Source: CAZMNF01 sp964567595
Lineage (GTDB): Bacteria > Bipolaricaulota > Bipolaricaulia > RBG-16-55-9
NCBI GenBank assembly: GCA_964567595.1
Contig: CAZMNF010000006.1
Coordinates: 1-64,000 of the forward strand
DNA: 64,000 nt
Direction: 5' to 3'
Below, piece by piece: positions 17,669 to 26,009 of this stretch. Within the stretch, counting starts at the first letter, position 1, and every line of letters starts with the position of its first letter. Below the pieces are notes generated by a model. The model saw nothing but the letters and a program-made list of their open reading frames with translations. It did not search any database and was not told the DNA's origin. The translations under genes were made by a program, and so were the position numbers.

Positions 17669-18583
17669 ATGGGAATCGCGATGAGTCGTCCGTCGATGTC
17701 GTCCCCCCGAGCGGTCCGCGACGCGTTGGCGCGACTGGGCATCCGGCCCCGCAAGCGCTGGGGCCAGCACTTCCTGATCGACGCCAACACCGTGGAGCGC
17801 ATCGTCTCGGTCGCCGAGCCCGCCGCCGCGGATGCCGTCCTGGAGATCGGCCCCGGTCTGGGCGCGTTGACCGAGCGCTTGGCTGAGGCCACGGGCCACG
17901 TTGTCGCCGTGGAGGTGGATCCGACGCTGGCCGCGTGGCTGAGCGAGCACTTCCGGGCAGAGGGCCACGTCCAGATCGTCCAAGCCGATGCGCTTGAGAC
18001 GGCATGGCCGGAGCTCGTGCCATCGAACGCGGACATCCAAGCGCTGGGGAACCTGCCCTACAATATCACCGCGCCGCTTTTGGAGCGGCTCATCCAGCAT
18101 CGCGATCGCATCCGCAGCGCCGTCTGGACGGTCCAACGCGAGGTGGCGACGAAGCTCCTGGCGGCCCCCGGGTCGCGCGAGAGCAGCTCGCTCGGGATCT
18201 GGGTTCAGGCGTACTGTCATGTGGAACGGGCGTTCAGCGTGTCGAAGAACGCGTTCTATCCGACGCCGGAGGTCGAATCCGTCGTGTTGGCGATCAAACC
18301 GCGCGCGAAGCCCACGTTCTCGGCCCCCGATTGGGCCTTCCAACAGACCATTCGGGCCGCGTTCGGCGTCCGTCGCAAGACGCTCCGGCGAGCGTTGTCC
18401 ATCGGTTTGGGTATCTCGACGGCCAGATCCAGCCGGCTGCTGCAGGACGCTGGAATCGACGAGCGCCGGCGCGGCGAGACGCTGACGATGGCCGAGTTTG
18501 ACCGACTGGCCCAAGCGCTGGCATCGGCGCCCGCTGCCGCGTCTACGGACGCGGCGAGGAGAGGCACTCCTCCGTCCGCGTAA
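17669..18583 (+). CDS. ksgA: 16S rRNA (adenine 1518/1519-N6,N6)-dimethyltransferase
   Basis: A 304-residue methyltransferase that dimethylates two adjacent adenines in helix 45 of 16S rRNA, using S-adenosylmethionine. RKRWGQHFLID, EIGPGLGALTE (SAM motif I) and NLPYNI (catalytic motif IV) are present, followed by FYPTPEVESVVL. The C-terminal ~25 residues are Ala/Thr-rich and probably disordered. The start could also be the ATG at 17681; neither has a clear ribosome binding site. The 3' end overlaps the next, convergent gene by 41 bases. Confidence 0.95.
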   Translation: MGIAMSRPSMSSPRAVRDALARLGIRPRKRWGQHFLIDANTVERIVSVAEPAAADAVLEIGPGLGALTERLAEATGHVVAVEVDPTLAAWLSEHFRAEGHVQIVQADALETAWPELVPSNADIQALGNLPYNITAPLLERLIQHRDRIRSAVWTVQREVATKLLAAPGSRESSSLGIWVQAYCHVERAFSVSKNAFYPTPEVESVVLAIKPRAKPTFSAPDWAFQQTIRAAFGVRRKTLRRALSIGLGISTARSSRLLQDAGIDERRRGETLTMAEFDRLAQALASAPAAASTDAARRGTPPSA

Positions 18584-19010
18584 GCCGCTGATAAATCTCT
18601 TGAATGAGCGCCTTCTCACGGGTCGGGTTGAATTCGGTCCCCACCAACCGAAAGACGTCCTGCCACGTCAACGCGGCCCCCGACAGCATCTCAATGGTGA
18701 GATCTTCCAAGCCCAGCGCGCCGCTGTGAATGCGCTCGCTCAGATGGCGTTGCTTCGTCGCGTTGCGGGCATCCAAGTGATGGCTCATGAGATAGGCGAG
18801 CAGGCCGCGCACGTAGTCGCGATTCCCCTCGCGCTTGGCGACGGCGAACGCCCGCCACCAGCGGGCCTTTTCGACTTCGCCGTCGAGCATCAAGAACCCT
18901 TCCACATCCTCGGGCGGCCGGTTGATGCACCGGATGATCTGCTCGCCGTAGGCAAGGCGAGCCAGATCCATGCGCGCGCTCAGGTCGAGTCCGTCCTCAT
19001 TGTGGGCCAT
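18543..19010 (-). CDS. Hypothetical protein
   Basis: A 155-residue, probably cytoplasmic, mostly helical protein without signal peptide or membrane segment. It contains runs such as YGEQIIRCINRPPEDVEGF and LSGAALTWQDVFRLVGTEF. I do not recognise a family. The start at 19010 (MAHNEDGLD) is preceded by AGGGA about 5 bases away, and a reasonable promoter lies upstream. It diverges from tRNA-Leu and overlaps ksgA tail to tail. Confidence 0.6.
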   Translation of the reverse strand: MAHNEDGLDLSARMDLARLAYGEQIIRCINRPPEDVEGFLMLDGEVEKARWWRAFAVAKREGNRDYVRGLLAYLMSHHLDARNATKQRHLSERIHSGALGLEDLTIEMLSGAALTWQDVFRLVGTEFNPTREKALIQEIYQRLTRTEECLSSPRP

Positions 19011-19060
19011 GATGATCCCTGTCCCTGTACACGGCGGGGTCCGGTTGCGTGTCAGGTTCG

Positions 19061-19089
19061 ATGGTAAGGCTGTCGCGCTGAGGGCGCAA
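19061..19089 (-). promoter_or_regulatory. Possible promoter of the hypothetical gene
   Basis: On the minus strand TTGCGC (19089-19084), 17 bp, TACCAT (19066-19061). It is back to back with the tRNA-Leu promoter, separated by 9 bases. Confidence 0.45.
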
Positions 19090-19098
19090 CGGCTGTGA

Positions 19099-19127
19099 TT
19101 GACGGCCCATGTTCCTCCGCCTATAAT
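19099..19127 (+). promoter_or_regulatory. Promoter of tRNA-Leu
   Basis: TTGACG (19099-19104), 17 bp, perfect TATAAT (19122-19127). It lies 10 bases before the mature tRNA 5' end. Confidence 0.8.
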
Positions 19128-19137
19128 AGCATATCGC

Positions 19138-19222
19138 GCCGAGGTGGCGGAACTGGCAGACGCGCGGGACTCAAAATCCCGTGGCCCCCTGGGCCGTGCG
19201 GGTTCGAATCCCGCCCTCGGCA
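19138..19222 (+). tRNA. tRNA-Leu (anticodon CAA)
   Basis: An 85-base class II tRNA. The acceptor arms GCCGAGG and CCTCGGC pair perfectly. The anticodon loop CTCAAAA gives anticodon CAA (reads UUG). A long variable arm (TGGCCCCCTGGGCCGT) and a T-loop GTTCGAATC are present. The discriminator is A; the bases after it are CCC, so the terminal CCA is not encoded. Confidence 0.95.
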
Positions 19223-19252
19223 CCCACCTTACCCTTCACGTTCCGGCTGCCG

Positions 19253-19275
19253 CGGACGTTCCGTCGGAGCGTCCG
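19253..19275 (+). terminator. Stem-loop after tRNA-Leu
   Basis: A 10-bp stem (19253-19262 with 19266-19275, one G-U pair) with loop GTC, 30 bases after the tRNA. It is strong but is followed by TCCCCTC rather than a T run, so it may be a processing or weak termination signal. Confidence 0.4.
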
Positions 19276-19348
19276 TCCCCTCGCCACGCCCTCGGACCTC
19301 GGCGAGTAGCGCGCGATGTCGACGCCCTCGATTGTCACGCACGGAGCG

Positions 19349-19376
19349 TTGAACCATCTTGGGGACCTGCTATCGT
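19349..19376 (+). promoter_or_regulatory. Promoter of the small membrane protein gene
   Basis: TTGAAC (19349-19354), 16 bp, TATCGT (19371-19376); the start codon is 67 bases downstream. Confidence 0.5.
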
Positions 19377-19443
19377 AGGGCTCAACGTGATGGGGCAAGA
19401 TGGACCGCGCCCATCGCGAATCGTCAAGCCCAAAGGAGGTTCG

Positions 19444-19815
19444 ATGGCCCGCATCAGTGCCATTGTGGCGTCGATCGTGACGTTCCTGTCCTTGAAGAGC
19501 CTAGCTCTGCAAGAGCAGCCGCCAGACGTCACGCCGGAGACCCGCGACGCGTTCGATCAGATCCTGGAATTTCTCTACACGATCTCGCGCTGGATTGGCG
19601 AGTTGATCGTCCGCCTCGTCCAGTCCATCGTCCCCGACATCACGATCCCCCCATCGCTGGTCGACGCCATCGGGATCTTGGCGCTGTTGACGATATTTCT
19701 TGTCATCTCCGACATCGCCAAGCGGCTGGCATGGATCGTCGTTGCCGTCGGTTGGATTCTGATCGTCGTCCGCATCGTGCTGATCGTCACCCGATCGTCG
19801 GGGGCGGGTGGCTGA
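19444..19815 (+). CDS. Small membrane protein of unknown function
   Basis: A 123-residue protein. A hydrophobic N-terminal segment (ISAIVASIVTFLSL) may be a signal peptide or helix. A middle amphipathic part follows, then two C-terminal membrane helices (AIGILALLTIFLVISDIA and LAWIVVAVGWILIVVRIVLI). The start at 19444 is decided by a strong AAGGAGG 4 bases upstream; the frame is open further upstream but runs through the tRNA. I do not recognise a family. It converges with the recombinase gene across 20 bases. Confidence 0.65.
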   Translation: MARISAIVASIVTFLSLKSLALQEQPPDVTPETRDAFDQILEFLYTISRWIGELIVRLVQSIVPDITIPPSLVDAIGILALLTIFLVISDIAKRLAWIVVAVGWILIVVRIVLIVTRSSGAGG

Positions 19816-19835
19816 TTCGCCATCAAGCGAGGGGA

Positions 19836-20732
19836 TCAGATGTCGATGCGATCCTCGACGGGGTTGTCCAGACGGCCGTGCTCGTGGAAGTAGACCATCG
19901 TCGTCTGGATCGAGCGATGGCGAGCGGCAGCCTGGGCCTCCATGAGCGAGGCGCCCCCTTCGATGGCGAGCGTGACGAAGCTGTGGCGGAGCGAGTGGAC
20001 GGACGTTCGGTCCGTCTTGACCCCGGCCCGTTCGAAGTAGTGCGTGATCCGACGACGGATATGGCGCGTGCTCAGACGAGCCTCGCCCGGATGATTCGCT
20101 GCGGATGCTTTCGTGAACAGCGGCTCGTTCGGCTCCGCCGCGCCCCGCTCGTCCAGGTAGGCTTCCAGTGCCGTCTCGGTAGGCTCCGCGAGCACGACGA
20201 ACTCATCCCGTTCGTCGCGGCCCTTGCCCCAGATGCGCATGATCTGGCGATGCTGGCGGGCTTCCAGATCGCCGACGTTGGCCCGATGGATCTCGATGAT
20301 CCGCAGCCCGTTTCGGGCCATCAGGTTGATCATGGCGTAGTCCCGCTTGCCCAGCTCGGTGGAGGTATCAATCGCGTCGAAGACCGCGCGCAGTTCGCCC
20401 CGCGTCAGGTCGCGACGCAAGTGCCCGCGAGGACGCCGCAGCCCCTTGAGGCCCTCCACGGGGTTCTTCTGAATCAGATCGTTGGCAGCCGCGTACTGGA
20501 AAAACCGCCGCAGGGCCACCCAGTAGGTCAGCACGGTGTTGGCCGATCGTTGGCCCTTGAGCCACTCTCGGTACGCTCGGACGGTCTCCGGGCTCGGCTC
20601 GGCCTCGGCGCCGTCGTGGCTCGCCAGCCAACGCGTGAAGCTCTTCAGCGCCTCCTCGTAGGTCCGGACGGTGTTCGACGACACGTCCAGGGACTCGAGA
20701 AACGCCGGGATTGCCTTCTGCCAAGCGGGCAC
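19836..20732 (-). CDS. Tyrosine recombinase (XerC/D-like)
   Basis: A 298-residue site-specific recombinase. An N-terminal SAM-like core-binding domain (~1-95) is followed by the catalytic domain. The catalytic residues can be placed: Arg in ARNGLRIIEIHR, Lys in IWGKGRDERDE, His and Arg in HSLRHSFVTLA, His in ARHRSIQTT, and the nucleophile Tyr in MVYFHEHG. The start is a GTG at 20732 with GGAGG 8 bases upstream. No partner recombinase, phage or transposon gene is adjacent, so a chromosome dimer resolution role is possible. The catalytic core departs somewhat from textbook XerC/D (NGLRIIEI instead of TGLRVSEL), so it could also be a domesticated integrase. Confidence 0.88.
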   Translation of the reverse strand: MPAWQKAIPAFLESLDVSSNTVRTYEEALKSFTRWLASHDGAEAEPSPETVRAYREWLKGQRSANTVLTYWVALRRFFQYAAANDLIQKNPVEGLKGLRRPRGHLRRDLTRGELRAVFDAIDTSTELGKRDYAMINLMARNGLRIIEIHRANVGDLEARQHRQIMRIWGKGRDERDEFVVLAEPTETALEAYLDERGAAEPNEPLFTKASAANHPGEARLSTRHIRRRITHYFERAGVKTDRTSVHSLRHSFVTLAIEGGASLMEAQAAARHRSIQTTMVYFHEHGRLDNPVEDRIDI

Positions 20733-20797
20733 ACCGTTCACCTCCGGCTCAATTCTAGACGAGCCCCCGCGGCAGGGACAACACCGGATGTCCAACT

Positions 20798-20871
20798 GTA
20801 ACGCGCGTGACATTACCGTGTGACCAAGTTCCCACCCCCGCTTAACCGACCTCCTCTGTGACATGCGTTAC
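20798..20871. repeat. Two related imperfect palindromes between the recombinase and the coiled-coil gene
   Basis: GTAACGCGCGTGAC at 20798-20811 is a palindrome with one mismatch. GTGACATGCGTTAC at 20858-20871 matches it in inverted orientation at 11 of 14 positions. The two begin exactly 60 bases apart in the divergent intergenic region. They could be operator or recombinase arm sites; this is inference. Confidence 0.35.
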
Positions 20872-20919
20872 CCCTGCTACAGTAAGCTCAGACCACTCCC
20901 AAGGAGGAGGCAGATTTCG

Positions 20920-21819
20920 ATGAGCAGAACATGCTTCACAGTGGCGATGGCGATCATCTTCGCCGGCCTGTTGATCGCCCCCCTCGCGATGGCCGAGGAG
21001 GATTCGGCCAGTCTGGAAGAGAAGGTCGAGTCGCTCTCCCAGAGCGTGGACAGCCTCGAGGACATGGTCAAGGATCTCTCCTATAAGCTGGAACAGACCC
21101 AGTCGACCAACGGCGTCGTCAAGGACGTCTCCTACGAGGTCAAGAAGCTCGAAGGTCAGGTCAAAGACCTGCAGAACCTCCAGAGCCAAGTCGAGGAGTT
21201 GCCCTCGAAGATCGCGTCGTTGGAGAGCAAGATCGAGGGCGTCGGCGCCAGCACGAGCGAGAAGATCAAGACCATCCAAGGCCGCGTCTACGACCTGGAA
21301 ACGACCATGGACGGCCTAGATTCGCGGCTCTCAACCGTTGAGGGCAAGGTCCGCGAGCTGCTCTCGCTCGACAAGGACGTCACCCAGCTCAGCGACGAGG
21401 TCAAATCGCTCAGCCAACAGGTCTCGCAAATGGCTGAGCAACCGACCGGTCCACAGGCAACGGCCAAGTTGACCGATCGGATTGAGAGCATCCGCATGGA
21501 GCTGGATGGACAGACGAGCGAGCTTTCCGAGCGCATCTCCAGCTTGGAGAATGAGATCGGCAGCTTGCCCATCTCCAGCATGCAGTCCGACATTGCCGAT
21601 AACATGAGCCGCATCGATTCGCTCGAGTCTCAACTCAACACGCAAACCGTCAGCCCGGACAAGATCCAGCAGCTCCAGTCGCGCATCGTTGAACTCGAGG
21701 AGCAGATGCAGACTCAGATCGAGGACGTCCAGTCGCAAACCACCACGAGCACGGCGCTGGCCACGGCGGGTCTGATCTCCGGCGTGGCGGCATTGGCCGC
21801 AGCCTTCGGTCTCTTCTAG
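20920..21819 (+). CDS. Secreted coiled-coil protein with C-terminal hydrophobic anchor
   Basis: A 299-residue protein. It has a signal peptide (about residues 1-23, ending near AMAEED). Roughly 250 residues of almost continuous coiled coil follow, with heptad-like spacing and phrases such as SLEEKVESLSQSVDSLEDMV. The last ~22 residues are hydrophobic (LATAGLISGVAALAAAFGLF). There is no globular domain. The start at 20920 is set by a strong AAGGAGG. It resembles, in layout only, periplasm-spanning tethers such as Thermotoga Omp-alpha, but lacks the SLH domain. It is followed by a clear terminator and forms its own transcript. Confidence 0.75.
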   Translation: MSRTCFTVAMAIIFAGLLIAPLAMAEEDSASLEEKVESLSQSVDSLEDMVKDLSYKLEQTQSTNGVVKDVSYEVKKLEGQVKDLQNLQSQVEELPSKIASLESKIEGVGASTSEKIKTIQGRVYDLETTMDGLDSRLSTVEGKVRELLSLDKDVTQLSDEVKSLSQQVSQMAEQPTGPQATAKLTDRIESIRMELDGQTSELSERISSLENEIGSLPISSMQSDIADNMSRIDSLESQLNTQTVSPDKIQQLQSRIVELEEQMQTQIEDVQSQTTTSTALATAGLISGVAALAAAFGLF

Positions 21820-21907
21820 ACGTGGCACCCAACCACCGCACCGACGACGGACCGGACGCGTCCGTCCCGTTCGCTTAAGAACCCGCCTGCGCGTCAGGCA
21901 AGTTGCG

Positions 21908-21950
21908 AGCCATCCTGGTCTGGCCTCCTCACCAGGGTGGCTCTTTCTTT
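21908..21950 (+). terminator. Rho-independent terminator of the coiled-coil gene
   Basis: A 12-bp stem (21908-21919 with 21931-21942, one mismatch or G-U) and an 11-base loop, followed by CTTTCTTT. It lies 88 bases after the stop codon. Confidence 0.75.
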
Positions 21951-22071
21951 CCCTCCGCATTGGCCCATGATATCGGGGAGTCTAGCTTGCCCGGCGAGAT
22001 GGGGCTCCGACGCGAATCACACGGAAGCTTGGCCAGCGCGCGTTGACGCTCTATCTTGATTCAATGGATAA

Positions 22072-22797
22072 TCAGTCGGCGAACTCCATGCCGCTGAACC
22101 GCAAGGCAGCCAGGATCAACAGCACGACGCCCACCCCGACCAGGACGACCAGCGAGGTCAGCGGATCAAGGGAGTTGGTGCTTCCCTGAAGCGCGCGCGT
22201 CAGCTCCTCGGCATAGTGCCGGATGCTGATCTGCGTCGCGAGCGTGGAGACGCGGCTGAGGGCTTCTTCCCAACCCAGCAGAAAGACGAATCCCCACAGG
22301 AGCCCGCGCTCCAGGAGCGTCCCCAGCGCGAAGAACAGGGCTCCGTAAGCGAAGACCGTCGGAATCAGCGCGCCCAGGTGGGCTCCGAGCGTTGCGGGAT
22401 CGGCCGTCATCGCGCCCACGGTGCCGAGCGAGCTCAGGACCGTGACGAGGAGCGCGATGGCGACGGCACCCGCGAACTTGCCGACGACGATCGACGCCCG
22501 GCTGATGGGCTTGGTCCAGAGATATGGCATCGTCCCGTTGGCGATCTCGTCCCGAAGCGCCGACGCGGTCAGCAGCAGCGCGAGGACAGGGTAGAGCAAC
22601 GGCAGCATAAAGTCGGCAAACAACGCGTCAGCAAACTGCCCGGCGGACGTCAGGTCGGTTTCCCACTGGGCGGCGGCCCAGTAGACAATCGCGATGATCC
22701 AGGGCAGAATCGCCAATACGCCCGCAAACGCGAGCAGCCCGAGGCGGCTGCCGTACTGTCGCAGCGTCAGTTTCGCCAGCGCCATCGTCGTGGTCAT
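22072..22797 (-). CDS. ABC-2 type transporter permease
   Basis: A 241-residue integral membrane protein with about six helices. It has the usual ABC-2 features, such as RDEIANGTMPYLWTKPISR between the second and third helices (the coupling region) and a C-terminal helix. It starts with MTTTMALAKLTLRQYG and overlaps the upstream ATPase gene by 4 bases. It is the last gene of a four-gene run and probably pairs with the ATPase encoded at 22794-23702. The substrate cannot be read from the sequence. Confidence 0.85.
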   Translation of the reverse strand: MTTTMALAKLTLRQYGSRLGLLAFAGVLAILPWIIAIVYWAAAQWETDLTSAGQFADALFADFMLPLLYPVLALLLTASALRDEIANGTMPYLWTKPISRASIVVGKFAGAVAIALLVTVLSSLGTVGAMTADPATLGAHLGALIPTVFAYGALFFALGTLLERGLLWGFVFLLGWEEALSRVSTLATQISIRHYAEELTRALQGSTNSLDPLTSLVVLVGVGVVLLILAALRFSGMEFAD

Positions 22798-23702
22798 TGC
22801 ACCAAGTACCGGAACACGCTCTCCAAGTCCTCGTCCAGGCTCGTGATTCCCGTCAAGCGAATCTCAGCATCGAGCGCCACGCGTGGCAGCTTGCGATAGA
22901 ACGTCGACGGGTCCGCGATGTCCACCACAACGCGGCCCTCTTGGAGCTCGACGCCGTTCACCAGATCGCCCTCTGTGAGGACAGCCGCCAGGCGCCGCGG
23001 CTCCTCGGCTTCGAGCGACACTTTGTGAGGGCGTCCGTCCATCGCCTCGCGGATGGCTTGATAGTCGCCGGATGCGAGCAATCGGCCCCGGTGGATCAAG
23101 ACGATCTCCGCGGCCATCCGCTCGACCTCGTGCAACACATGGGACGACACCACCACCGTCTTACCGGCTTGGCCGAGCCCGACGATAAGATCCATGAGCG
23201 TGCGTCGCTGGGTCGGGTCGGCCCCCTTGAGCGGCTCGTCCAACAATAACACGTCGGGCTCGTGCAACAGCGCTTGGGCCATCTTGATCCGCTGCCGCAT
23301 GCCGCGGCTGTAGGCGCGAATGCGCTTCTCCGCCTGATCGACCAGATCGACCTGCTCCAGCGCCCGTTGCGCGGCAGCGTCCGGTTCGCTGAGCCCGTGC
23401 AGGCTGGCGTTCATGGCCAAGAAGGCGCGCCCCGTCATGAACCCGTAGAGCGTCTCGCCCTCGGGGCAGTAGCCGATGCGGCCATAGAGGCCCGGATCGG
23501 ATCGCGGTGAGGCCTCCCAAAGCGTCACGGTGCCTGATGTCGGGGCCAGCAACCCGGTCATCAACTTCAACAGCGTCGTCTTGCCTGCCCCGTTCGGGCC
23601 CAAAAGCCCCGTCACGCCTGGGCCAATCGCCACCGAGACGTCGCTGAGGGCGACCACATCGCCGTAACGTTTCGTGGCGCTATCGACCTGGATGACGGCC
23701 AA
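22794..23702 (-). CDS. ABC transporter ATP-binding protein
   Basis: A 302-residue ATPase. Walker A is GPNGAGKTT, the signature is YSRGMRQRIKMAQ, and Walker B is VLLLDEPLKGADPTQR; the switch His lies in SSHVLHEVERM. A C-terminal ~80-residue domain follows, as in other ABC-2 exporters. The start is a TTG at 23702, 1 base after the upstream stop, with GGGAGG about 9 bases upstream. In the signature loop the Walker B neighbour reads KGAD rather than SGLD, a mild oddity. Confidence 0.9.
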   Translation of the reverse strand: MAVIQVDSATKRYGDVVALSDVSVAIGPGVTGLLGPNGAGKTTLLKLMTGLLAPTSGTVTLWEASPRSDPGLYGRIGYCPEGETLYGFMTGRAFLAMNASLHGLSEPDAAAQRALEQVDLVDQAEKRIRAYSRGMRQRIKMAQALLHEPDVLLLDEPLKGADPTQRRTLMDLIVGLGQAGKTVVVSSHVLHEVERMAAEIVLIHRGRLLASGDYQAIREAMDGRPHKVSLEAEEPRRLAAVLTEGDLVNGVELQEGRVVVDIADPSTFYRKLPRVALDAEIRLTGITSLDEDLESVFRYLVQ

Positions 23703-23703
23703 A

Positions 23704-24642
23704 CTAGCGCACCTCCCGGCGATACTGGCCCCAAACAACCGCCCACGACACGACAATGAGAGCCAGCGTCTCCACGAGGTAGATCCACGCTGACAGTGGC
23801 TCGAAGCTGACCGTGCTCGACTCGTCGCCGACCTGGATCGGGGCTTGGATGCTTTGCAGCGTGCCGAACAAGGCGTCTTTCACGTAGGTCGCCGCGCTGC
23901 TGACGTCGACGAGGGTGAACCAGGGGTTTTGCGTGATGAGAAACAGCAGCGACGGCACGAACGATAACAGCATCAGCCCACCGATCAAGCCGCCCGCTGC
24001 GTAGCCCCGGTTTGTGGTCAACGAGGAGACGGCCATGGCCAGGCTCGCGACAAACAACGCCATCAAGACCGAGCTGATGAGCAGCGCCCCGACATCCCGA
24101 AGATGATCGGTCAGATAGCTCACGGGAGCGCCGGCCAAGACGACTTTGGCTCCCAGCAGGATCACCCCCGGCCCCAACGTGAAGAGCAACAAGACGCCAA
24201 ATATGGCCGATCCCTTCGCCAGCAGGTAGTCGGACGCATGGATGGGCCGCGACAGGTAGAGCGGATAGACGCCGTAGGCCCGATCGGTGCAGATGAGCAT
24301 GGGGGCCGCCATGGCGCTGATGAAAATCAGAATCAGCTGGATCGACCCGAGCAAGGAACTGTAGGGGTTGAACTGGACGCCGGAGACGCCCTGTTGGGTG
24401 GCCATGCTCTCCATGAGCTGGCTGCTGAAGACCTGCGTCGCCAGCAGAGCCGCTTCGATCCCGACGAGAATGATGAGAATGACCTTGTAGCGTCCGCTCT
24501 GTTTGATGCCGAGCGCCCGCTTCATGTCATCCCAGATCAGGCCGGCCAACGCGGCACCCCGACCCTGATATTGGCCCTCGAAGGGCCGATAGCCGACGTC
24601 GTAGATCTGGCCGCGCCGCTGCTCGGCGGTCTCCTCGTTCAT
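23704..24642 (-). CDS. ABC-2 type transporter permease
   Basis: A 312-residue membrane protein with about six or seven helices and a cytoplasmic N-terminal extension. The start of the protein has the pattern YDVGYRPFEGQYQGR, which recurs in a family of ABC permeases of Chloroflexi, Actinobacteria and Planctomycetes. It overlaps the upstream ATPase gene by 4 bases. Its partner is probably the ATPase at 24639-25559, so the operon may encode one heteromeric exporter or two separate ones. Confidence 0.85.
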   Translation of the reverse strand: MNEETAEQRRGQIYDVGYRPFEGQYQGRGAALAGLIWDDMKRALGIKQSGRYKVILIILVGIEAALLATQVFSSQLMESMATQQGVSGVQFNPYSSLLGSIQLILIFISAMAAPMLICTDRAYGVYPLYLSRPIHASDYLLAKGSAIFGVLLLFTLGPGVILLGAKVVLAGAPVSYLTDHLRDVGALLISSVLMALFVASLAMAVSSLTTNRGYAAGGLIGGLMLLSFVPSLLFLITQNPWFTLVDVSSAATYVKDALFGTLQSIQAPIQVGDESSTVSFEPLSAWIYLVETLALIVVSWAVVWGQYRREVR

Positions 24643-25559
24643 GGTTCGGACTCCTGGTGCAGCGCCAAGAAGACGTCCTCTAAGGATCGCGATTCGCGCT
24701 CCAAGCGACGCAACTCGACGCCCGTGTCGGCCGCGGCCCGCAAGATTCCGTCTTCGGGGTTATCGCCGCGGATGAGCCAACTGTCCGGGCCCGTCTCGAC
24801 CGCCTCCAGGCCCTCGGTCTCGAGCCGTTCCTGGAACGACGTGCCGTCGCCGACGACGCGCACCAACACGCCCTCGCCGACGCCCTGCAACAGCTCGCGG
24901 AGCGCGCCGTCGGCCACAACCCGACCCTCGCGAATGATCACCACGTGCTCGCAGACGCGTTCCACGTCGGGCAGCAGATGGGTTGAGATCAGCACGCTGA
25001 GCCCCATTTTCTCGTGAATGTCCGCGATGAGATCCAGCATCTCCACGCGCCCTTCGGGGTCGAGGCCGCTCGTGGGCTCGTCCAGCAGAACGAGATCGGG
25101 ATCGTGCACGATCGACTGGGCCAGCTTGACACGCTGCTTCATGCCAATGCTGTAGCCCTCGATGGGGCGATAGCGCTCTTCCCCCAAGCCCACCAGATGG
25201 AGCACATCGTAGGCGCGTTGCACGGCTGACTCTCGCGGTAGCCCCGAGAGACGACCGAGGCGAACGACGAGGTCGTGGGCGCTGTGATCCGGGGGCAGGC
25301 ATTCGTCCTCGGGCATGTAGCCGATGCGCCGGCGCAGCTCCAGCCCATCGGTCGTGACGTCGTGGCCCAAAACGTCAGCGTTGCCGGCAGAGGGGATCAG
25401 CAACCCGAGAAGGAGCTTAATGAAGGTCGTCTTGCCCGCGCCGTTTTCGCCCAGCAGGCCGACGCTGCCCTCAGGCACCTCGAGCTCAAGCGAGTCGAGA
25501 GCGGGAACGCCATTGTAGCGCTTGGACAAGTTCTCGGCGCGAATAATCGGCCCGGCCAT
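24639..25559 (-). CDS. ABC transporter ATP-binding protein
   Basis: A 306-residue ATPase and the first gene of the four-gene ABC operon. Walker A is LLGENGAGKTTFIKLLLG, the signature is YSIGMKQRVKLAQ, and Walker B plus D-loop are LVLLDEPTSGLDPEG; the switch His is in STHLLPDVERV. The C-terminal region is longer than the minimal ATPase. It lies 78 bases downstream of rplQ with no clear terminator between, so read-through from the ribosomal cluster is possible. Confidence 0.92.
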   Translation of the reverse strand: MAGPIIRAENLSKRYNGVPALDSLELEVPEGSVGLLGENGAGKTTFIKLLLGLLIPSAGNADVLGHDVTTDGLELRRRIGYMPEDECLPPDHSAHDLVVRLGRLSGLPRESAVQRAYDVLHLVGLGEERYRPIEGYSIGMKQRVKLAQSIVHDPDLVLLDEPTSGLDPEGRVEMLDLIADIHEKMGLSVLISTHLLPDVERVCEHVVIIREGRVVADGALRELLQGVGEGVLVRVVGDGTSFQERLETEGLEAVETGPDSWLIRGDNPEDGILRAAADTGVELRRLERESRSLEDVFLALHQESEP

Positions 25560-25636
25560 GTTACGTTCACCGCTCCCTGGCTACGTCGCGCGGCCGCTAC
25601 CGCGGGGTCCTGAGTGGGGTTGAAAGGCGGTTCGAA

Positions 25637-25990
25637 TCACTCGACCCACATCACGCGGGCCATGGGCGAGCCATCGCCTTGCCGCGGCGGGAGCTTCAAT
25701 ACGCGCGTGTATCCGCCTTGACGGCCCTCGAACTTCGGCCCGATTTCCTCGAAGAGCCGCTCCACGGCCTCTTTGTCCTGCAGCACTTTGAAGGCCTCCC
25801 GCCGGGCGGCGGTGTCGCCCTTCTTGGCCCAGGTCACACAGCGTTCGGCCAGACGCCGGCTCTCTTTGGCGCGTGCCTCGGTCGTGTCGACCTTGCCGTG
25901 CTCAATGAGCGCCTTGACCTGGCTGGCGAGCATCAACTTGCGGTGCGACTGAGCTCGCCCGAGCTTGCGATGTCCCTTCATGTGTCTCAT
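25637..25990 (-). CDS. rplQ: 50S ribosomal protein L17
   Basis: A 117-residue protein, last gene of the alpha operon. MRHMKGHRKLGRAQSHRKLM is the conserved N-terminus, and GGYTRVLKLPPRQGDGSPMA is the C-terminal signature. GGAGGG lies 9 bases before the ATG. It follows rpoA, as in most bacteria. Confidence 0.98.
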   Translation of the reverse strand: MRHMKGHRKLGRAQSHRKLMLASQVKALIEHGKVDTTEARAKESRRLAERCVTWAKKGDTAARREAFKVLQDKEAVERLFEEIGPKFEGRQGGYTRVLKLPPRQGDGSPMARVMWVE

Positions 25991-26009
25991 AGCGACTCAC
26001 CCTCCAGCG

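Noticed and set aside
19222..19226. An encoded CCA end for tRNA-Leu
   Set aside because: The bases after the discriminator read CCC, so CCA must be added after transcription.
20733..20919. A dif-type XerC/D site
   Set aside because: The palindromes here do not resemble the conserved dif arms; only generic inverted repeats are visible.
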